From the NCBI GenBank assembly GCA_944358455.1, contig CALVRE010000026.1, forward strand, positions 1 through 43,286: a DNA stretch of 43,286 nt, given 5' to 3'. Shown in pieces: positions 40,827 through 43,286 of this stretch (position 1 is the first letter of the stretch; each line of letters begins with the position of its first letter). The notes beneath the pieces are model-generated. The model was not told the origin of the DNA and made no database searches. It worked only from the letters and a program-made list of their open reading frames with translations. The position numbers were made by a program, and so were the translations under genes. Source of the DNA: an uncultured Bacilli bacterium (GTDB lineage: Bacteria > Bacillota_I > Bacilli_A > RF39 > UBA660).

Positions 40827-41618
40827 TTATTCTCTCTTGCGTGTTAAAAAGCTTTCTGCAAGTTTATATTTTTCTTTGTTATGAATATATAAGTACCCAA
40901 TGACACTAAATACAGAAGCACCAATAAAATTAACAATCAAATCCATCATAGTATCATGTAGACCAATATCTAAATATCCATCTAAAGTAACCAGTTCTTG
41001 ACCATTGCTATCATATATAACGGTCTTATCAATATCATTTAAAGACACAACTTTATTGTTCACATCCGGATCGAGTGTAACCGTATTGATTTTATAAACG
41101 TACTCGTCCTTTTGCATATCAATATTTAAAAGATTATCCATTCCATATTCAAAAAATTCCCATGCAACTCCAATTGTCATACTGAAGCAAAAAGCAACTA
41201 TCGATACAAATAATGGTGAAAGTTTAATAGATGTAATATTTTCATTTAATAAATAAATGAGAGAAAAACCAATACTTGCACATAAAAAACCATTAATGGT
41301 ATGAAGTACTTCATCAAATCTTGGAATAAGTCCGTAAAAATTATTGATTTCTCCAAGAATTTCTGCTGAAAAGATGAAAATATAAATGGTAATTTCCAAT
41401 CCCTCTGGCAAATCAATTTTAAATGTTTTTTCCGCAAAAGCTGGTAAAGCAAATAAAAATAAAGATAAAATACATAACATTCCATTTTGTATATCTCCAG
41501 TCATCAATTCACGGATCATACAAACAATAATCAACAATCGTAAAACAAAAAATACTCTTCTTTTCGTCTTGCTCATATTCTGAACATACTGTTTCGCTCG
41601 TTTAATAAAACTCTTCAT
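40827..41618 (-). CDS. YjdF/DUF2238-like membrane protein
   Basis: This 263-residue protein has a basic N-terminus and about seven helices. The diagnostic pieces are IPRFDEVLHTINGFLCASIGFSL (about 118-140), GVAWEFFEYGMDNL, and near the end DIGLHDTMMDLIVNFIGA, which match the DUF2238 family. Function unknown. ATG at 41618 is chosen since GGAG lies 9 bases upstream. A TGGTATAAT promoter (41664-41669, minus) and a terminator make it monocistronic. Confidence 0.72.
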   Translation of the reverse strand: MKSFIKRAKQYVQNMSKTKRRVFFVLRLLIIVCMIRELMTGDIQNGMLCILSLFLFALPAFAEKTFKIDLPEGLEITIYIFIFSAEILGEINNFYGLIPRFDEVLHTINGFLCASIGFSLIYLLNENITSIKLSPLFVSIVAFCFSMTIGVAWEFFEYGMDNLLNIDMQKDEYVYKINTVTLDPDVNNKVVSLNDIDKTVIYDSNGQELVTLDGYLDIGLHDTMMDLIVNFIGASVFSVIGYLYIHNKEKYKLAESFLTRKRE

Positions 41619-41663
41619 AACATCAATCTCCATATTCAAACTTTGTAATATTATCTTTTCATC

Positions 41664-41669
41664 ATTATA
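41664..41669 (-). promoter_or_regulatory. -10 of the YjdF-like gene
   Basis: TGGTATAAT on the minus strand is an extended -10, 45 bp upstream of the start; no clear -35. Confidence 0.5.
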
Positions 41670-41684
41670 CCATATTTTTATAAA

Positions 41685-41710
41685 TAAAAAACTAGATATC
41701 TCTATCTAGT
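41685..41710 (-). terminator. Terminator of the XRE gene at 41768
   Basis: ACTAGATA (41691-41698) pairs with TATCTAGT (41703-41710); T-run on the minus strand. Confidence 0.75.
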
Positions 41711-41767
41711 TTATATTAATATGGTAACAAGAGATTGTTCAACAAATTACCGTTTAAAAAAATAACT

Positions 41768-42277
41768 TTAGTCCTTCTTTCTAGTTAAGAAAACCCCAAT
41801 GATTAATCCAATTAGGATAATTGGTGCTGTTCTGATAAATAACCATTCAAAAGAATGAAAAGTAACTCCTAAAACAACATTTTCAGGACTACTATAATCC
41901 CAATTTAAGTATGGACTATTCAATAAAATTAAAAATATGAAAATAATTATTATCATGATACATAATGAGATTAACAACCAATGAGCTATTTTTCTTCTTT
42001 CACTCTTCTTTTGTGATAGTTGTAAGTTTATGATCTCCAACTTTTCAGAAATGGCCTTTATATCATCCACTTTAGATTCAGAAATATTTTCTCCAAGTAA
42101 AGTACTTACCGGTGTTTCAAGAACTTCTGATATTGTAATTAACATTTCCGCATCAGGAACTGATAGCCCCTGTTCCCATTTAGAAATTGTTTGTCTCACC
42201 ACATTTAACTTTATGGCAAGTTCCTCTTGCGAAAGACCTTTTGATTTTCTTATTGATTTCATATTTTCTTTTAACAT
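41768..42277 (-). CDS. XRE-family regulator with membrane tail
   Basis: This 169-residue protein has an HTH_3 at residues 5-62 (MKSIRKSKGLSQEELAIKL, VVRQTISKWEQGLSVPD), a helical linker, and two membrane helices (about 97-120 and 145-164). ATG at 42277 has AAAGGAG about 10 bases upstream. Promoter TTGTAG-17-TATAAT at 42308-42336 (minus). It is the last chromosomal gene before the tRNA fragment. Confidence 0.85.
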   Translation of the reverse strand: MLKENMKSIRKSKGLSQEELAIKLNVVRQTISKWEQGLSVPDAEMLITISEVLETPVSTLLGENISESKVDDIKAISEKLEIINLQLSQKKSERRKIAHWLLISLCIMIIIIFIFLILLNSPYLNWDYSSPENVVLGVTFHSFEWLFIRTAPIILIGLIIGVFLTRKKD

Positions 42278-42307
42278 TTTACAACAACTCCTTTCTTTAC
42301 TAAAACT

Positions 42308-42336
42308 ATTATATAAAGAACAGTCCGTTGCTACAA
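42308..42336 (-). promoter_or_regulatory. Promoter of the XRE gene at 41768
   Basis: TTGTAG (42331-42336), 17-bp spacer, TATAAT (42308-42313) on the minus strand. Confidence 0.65.
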
Positions 42337-42399
42337 GCAATGCTTATTAACATTCAATATTTATACCCTCAAATACTACTTCATATATGAATGAAACAC

Positions 42400-42417
42400 A
42401 GCAAATTACGATTTGCT
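42400..42417. repeat. Inverted repeat AGCAAAT/ATTTGCT
   Basis: A perfect 7-bp inverted repeat around TACG with no T-run on either side, lying about 65 bp upstream of the XRE promoter. It could be an operator. Confidence 0.4.
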
Positions 42418-42449
42418 ATTTAGATAATTATATCATTTATTTTCAAAAT

Positions 42450-42473
42450 AAAAAACTAGGTATAATACCTAGT
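42450..42473 (-). terminator. Terminator of the former tRNA-Met unit
   Basis: ACTAGGTA (42455-42462) pairs with TACCTAGT (42466-42473) around a three-base loop, followed on the minus strand by T5-6. It still follows the truncated tRNA. Confidence 0.75.
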
Positions 42474-42487
42474 AAAATAAACAAAAT

Positions 42488-42532
42488 TGGTAGCGACGAG
42501 TGGATTCGAACCACCGACCGATCGGGTATGAA
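42488..42532 (-). mobile_element. tRNA-Met(CAT) 3' fragment, putative attachment site
   Basis: On the minus strand 45 nt match the 3' part of an elongator tRNA-Met: anticodon loop TTCATAC, stem half CCGAT, variable CGGTC, T-arm GGTGG/CCACT with TTCGAAT, acceptor half CGTCGCT, then A and CCA. The 5' half is absent: the sequence before the loop is T-rich and cannot pair as ATCGG. A break in the anticodon loop with the 3' end preserved is the normal footprint of a tyrosine integrase that uses a tRNA gene as attachment site. The element would lie at higher coordinates. Confidence 0.78.
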
Positions 42533-42568
42533 AAAAAGCTCTAATTAGTAATATGATGTAAAATATCA

Positions 42569-42595
42569 AAAAAGCCTTTATTTTTAAGGCTTTTT
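42569..42595. terminator. Bidirectional terminator at the element edge
   Basis: AAAAAGCCTT (42569-42578) pairs with AAGGCTTTTT (42586-42595). It would insulate the element from the tRNA side. Confidence 0.7.
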
Positions 42596-42608
42596 ATTAT
42601 TTGTAAAA

Positions 42609-42653
42609 TTTGAGTAAGTTTGAATAGATTTGATTAAATATAAGTAAATTTGA
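42609..42653. repeat. Helically phased TTTGA repeats
   Basis: TTTGA occurs at 42609, 42619, 42629 and 42649, exact 10-bp steps with one slot (42639) degenerate. It lies 77 bp from the tRNA fragment, where arm-type integrase or excisionase sites are expected. Confidence 0.6.
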
Positions 42654-42712
42654 ATTATTTTTTATAAAAAATAACTAAAATTTAACTACAAATTTTTTAT
42701 AAATATTTAACC

Positions 42713-42730
42713 GATAAATTGTAATTTATC
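42713..42730. repeat. 18-bp palindrome at the end of the XRE gene
   Basis: GATAAATTGTAATTTATC is a perfect palindrome around GT; it contains the XRE stop codon (42726-42728). Its 14-bp core recurs at 43160-43173. Confidence 0.65.
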
Positions 42731-43088
42731 TATTCATAATTATATACACTATAATAAAAACTACCATTCCAGTAATAAATCCTTTTAATGTTCTTTTTAA
42801 TAATAATTCTTTAGAATAATTATCTTTAATTAATTTACTCATATTTTCCTCTGCTTTCTCTTTGTATTTTTCATTTGATATTCTTTCTCCTAAAAATAAT
42901 TCATTAATAGATACACTTAAAACTTCACACAATTCACTTAATAATGAATAGTCTGGTAATCTTCTTCCATTTTCCCAATGTGATACAGCTCTATCTGTTA
43001 CATTTAGTTTATCTGCAAGTTCTTGTTGTGTCATGTTTTTTTCTTTTCTTAATTCACAAATAAACTTTCCAATTCTTTCTTGATCCAT
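42726..43088 (-). CDS. XRE-family regulator of the integrated element
   Basis: This 120-residue protein has an HTH_3 domain at about residues 6-62 (KFICELRKEKNMTQQELADKL, VTDRAVSHWENGRRLPD), a charged helical linker and a C-terminal hydrophobic helix (about 100-118). AAGGAGG lies 5 bases before the ATG. It lies alone between two matching palindromes. The low GC and place beside the tRNA fragment suggest it belongs to the mobile element, possibly as its repressor. Confidence 0.85.
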   Translation of the reverse strand: MDQERIGKFICELRKEKNMTQQELADKLNVTDRAVSHWENGRRLPDYSLLSELCEVLSVSINELFLGERISNEKYKEKAEENMSKLIKDNYSKELLLKRTLKGFITGMVVFIIVYIIMNR

Positions 43089-43159
43089 TTCTTCCTCCTT
43101 TTCAGGATTAATATATCAAATTATTTATAAAAAATATCCATACAAACCGTAGAGTTATG

Positions 43160-43173
43160 TAAATTGTAATTTA
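43160..43173. repeat. 14-bp palindrome upstream of the XRE gene
   Basis: TAAATTGTAATTTA, identical to the core of the palindrome at 42713-42730. It contains the stop codon of the cut-off ORF. Confidence 0.6.
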
Positions 43174-43286
43174 TATAAAACTTTTTTTCAAACCTTTTTT
43201 AAATACTAAAATTGCTTTTGCTGTTCCTGTAATTGACATAGTAACTAGCTCATAACCATCTTGTAACATTTCATTTGCTTTTTCTT
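43171..43286 (-). CDS. Cut-off ORF, C-terminal part only (DUF4177-like)
   Basis: The last 37 codons of a minus-strand gene that enters from beyond the window. The visible product contains NEMLQDGYELVTMSITG and AKAILVFKKG. This pattern, a Leu-x-x-Gly-Tyr/Trp-Glu-Leu-Val strand followed by a short strand ending in Phe-Lys, resembles small DUF4177-type proteins, but the evidence is thin. The stop TAA is at 43171-43173. Confidence 0.55.
   Translation of the reverse strand, partial: EKANEMLQDGYELVTMSITGTAKAILVFKKGLKKSFI

Larger units (their letters stand above)
42533..43286. mobile_element. Left end of a putative integrative element
   Basis: Everything right of the tRNA fragment is more AT-rich than the chromosome to the left and holds a bidirectional terminator, phased TTTGA repeats, an XRE regulator, matching palindromes and a cut-off ORF. 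The integrase is not in the window. The extent is unknown. Confidence 0.6.

Noticed and set aside
27041-42473. The repeated AACTAG terminators (27047, 40799, 41689, 42454) as a dispersed repeat family
   Set aside because: Only the short CTAG-containing stem is shared; loops and flanks differ, so common terminator usage is the simpler explanation.
42488-42532. A complete tRNA-Met gene
   Set aside because: The D-arm, 5' acceptor and 5' anticodon-stem strands are missing; GAGC nearby is a chance match.
1-43286. CRISPR array
   Set aside because: I saw no regularly spaced direct repeats of 24-40 bp and no cas-like genes in the window.

Overview
The window looks like the chromosome of a low-GC Firmicute. 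It is probably a gut-type Bacilli or Erysipelotrichia-like lineage with a cell wall, judging from a secreted CHAP protein, a SpoVB-type flippase, T-box control, ComN, a bifunctional Rel and encoded CCA on the tRNAs. The block hisS, aspS, 6S-like RNA, tcdA, with rarA nearby, matches the order I recall from Bacillus subtilis. No function was checked against a database.

Left part (1-17.8 kb, mostly minus strand): a MutS-domain-I-like orphan, an AlkD-like protein and XerD, diverging from rarA. Then follow an unknown gene, holA, a tocopherol-cyclase-like protein, tcdA with an unknown partner, a TM2 protein, a 6S-RNA candidate, a TtcA-like protein and a GNAT. Next is a T-box-controlled hisS-unknown-aspS operon; this HisRS ends in an unusual Cys/His-rich tail. 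The comN-rel-dtd-AI-2E-type permease operon, ending near a 59-residue ORF, closes the block.

Middle part (17.9-31.2 kb): a SpoVB-like flippase, an acetyltransferase with a GT-C-type membrane protein, and ywlC (tRNA t6A synthesis, the modification that TcdA later cyclises). After these comes an ECF sigma / membrane protein / ABC ATPase / two-permease operon that looks like an envelope-stress module. Between tRNA-Glu(CTC) and gltX lies a small AT-rich island with a start-codon-less ORF, a truncated MerR and a soluble, motif-degenerate VirD4/TraG-like protein. Upstream of gltX is a candidate unnamed small RNA of about 90 nt with its own promoter and terminator, followed by tRNA-Gln(CTG).

Right part (31.2-43.3 kb): a P-loop kinase-like protein, a minimal MGMT-like protein, a DUF1848-type CX3CX2C protein, an acyltransferase-3 protein and a Ca-type P-ATPase with a membrane-anchored neighbour. 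Then come a sirtuin C-terminal remnant, XRE/membrane regulators and a CHAP/cadherin-like surface protein. At 42488-42532 there is a 45-nt 3' fragment of a tRNA-Met(CAT) gene. Beyond it the sequence becomes more AT-rich, with 10-bp-phased repeats, an XRE regulator framed by two matching palindromes and a cut-off ORF. I read this as the left end of an integrative element that continues past the window.

Two general habits recur: Shine-Dalgarno sites of the form GGTGAT placed 2-3 bases from ATG, and terminator hairpins that include or abut the stop codon.
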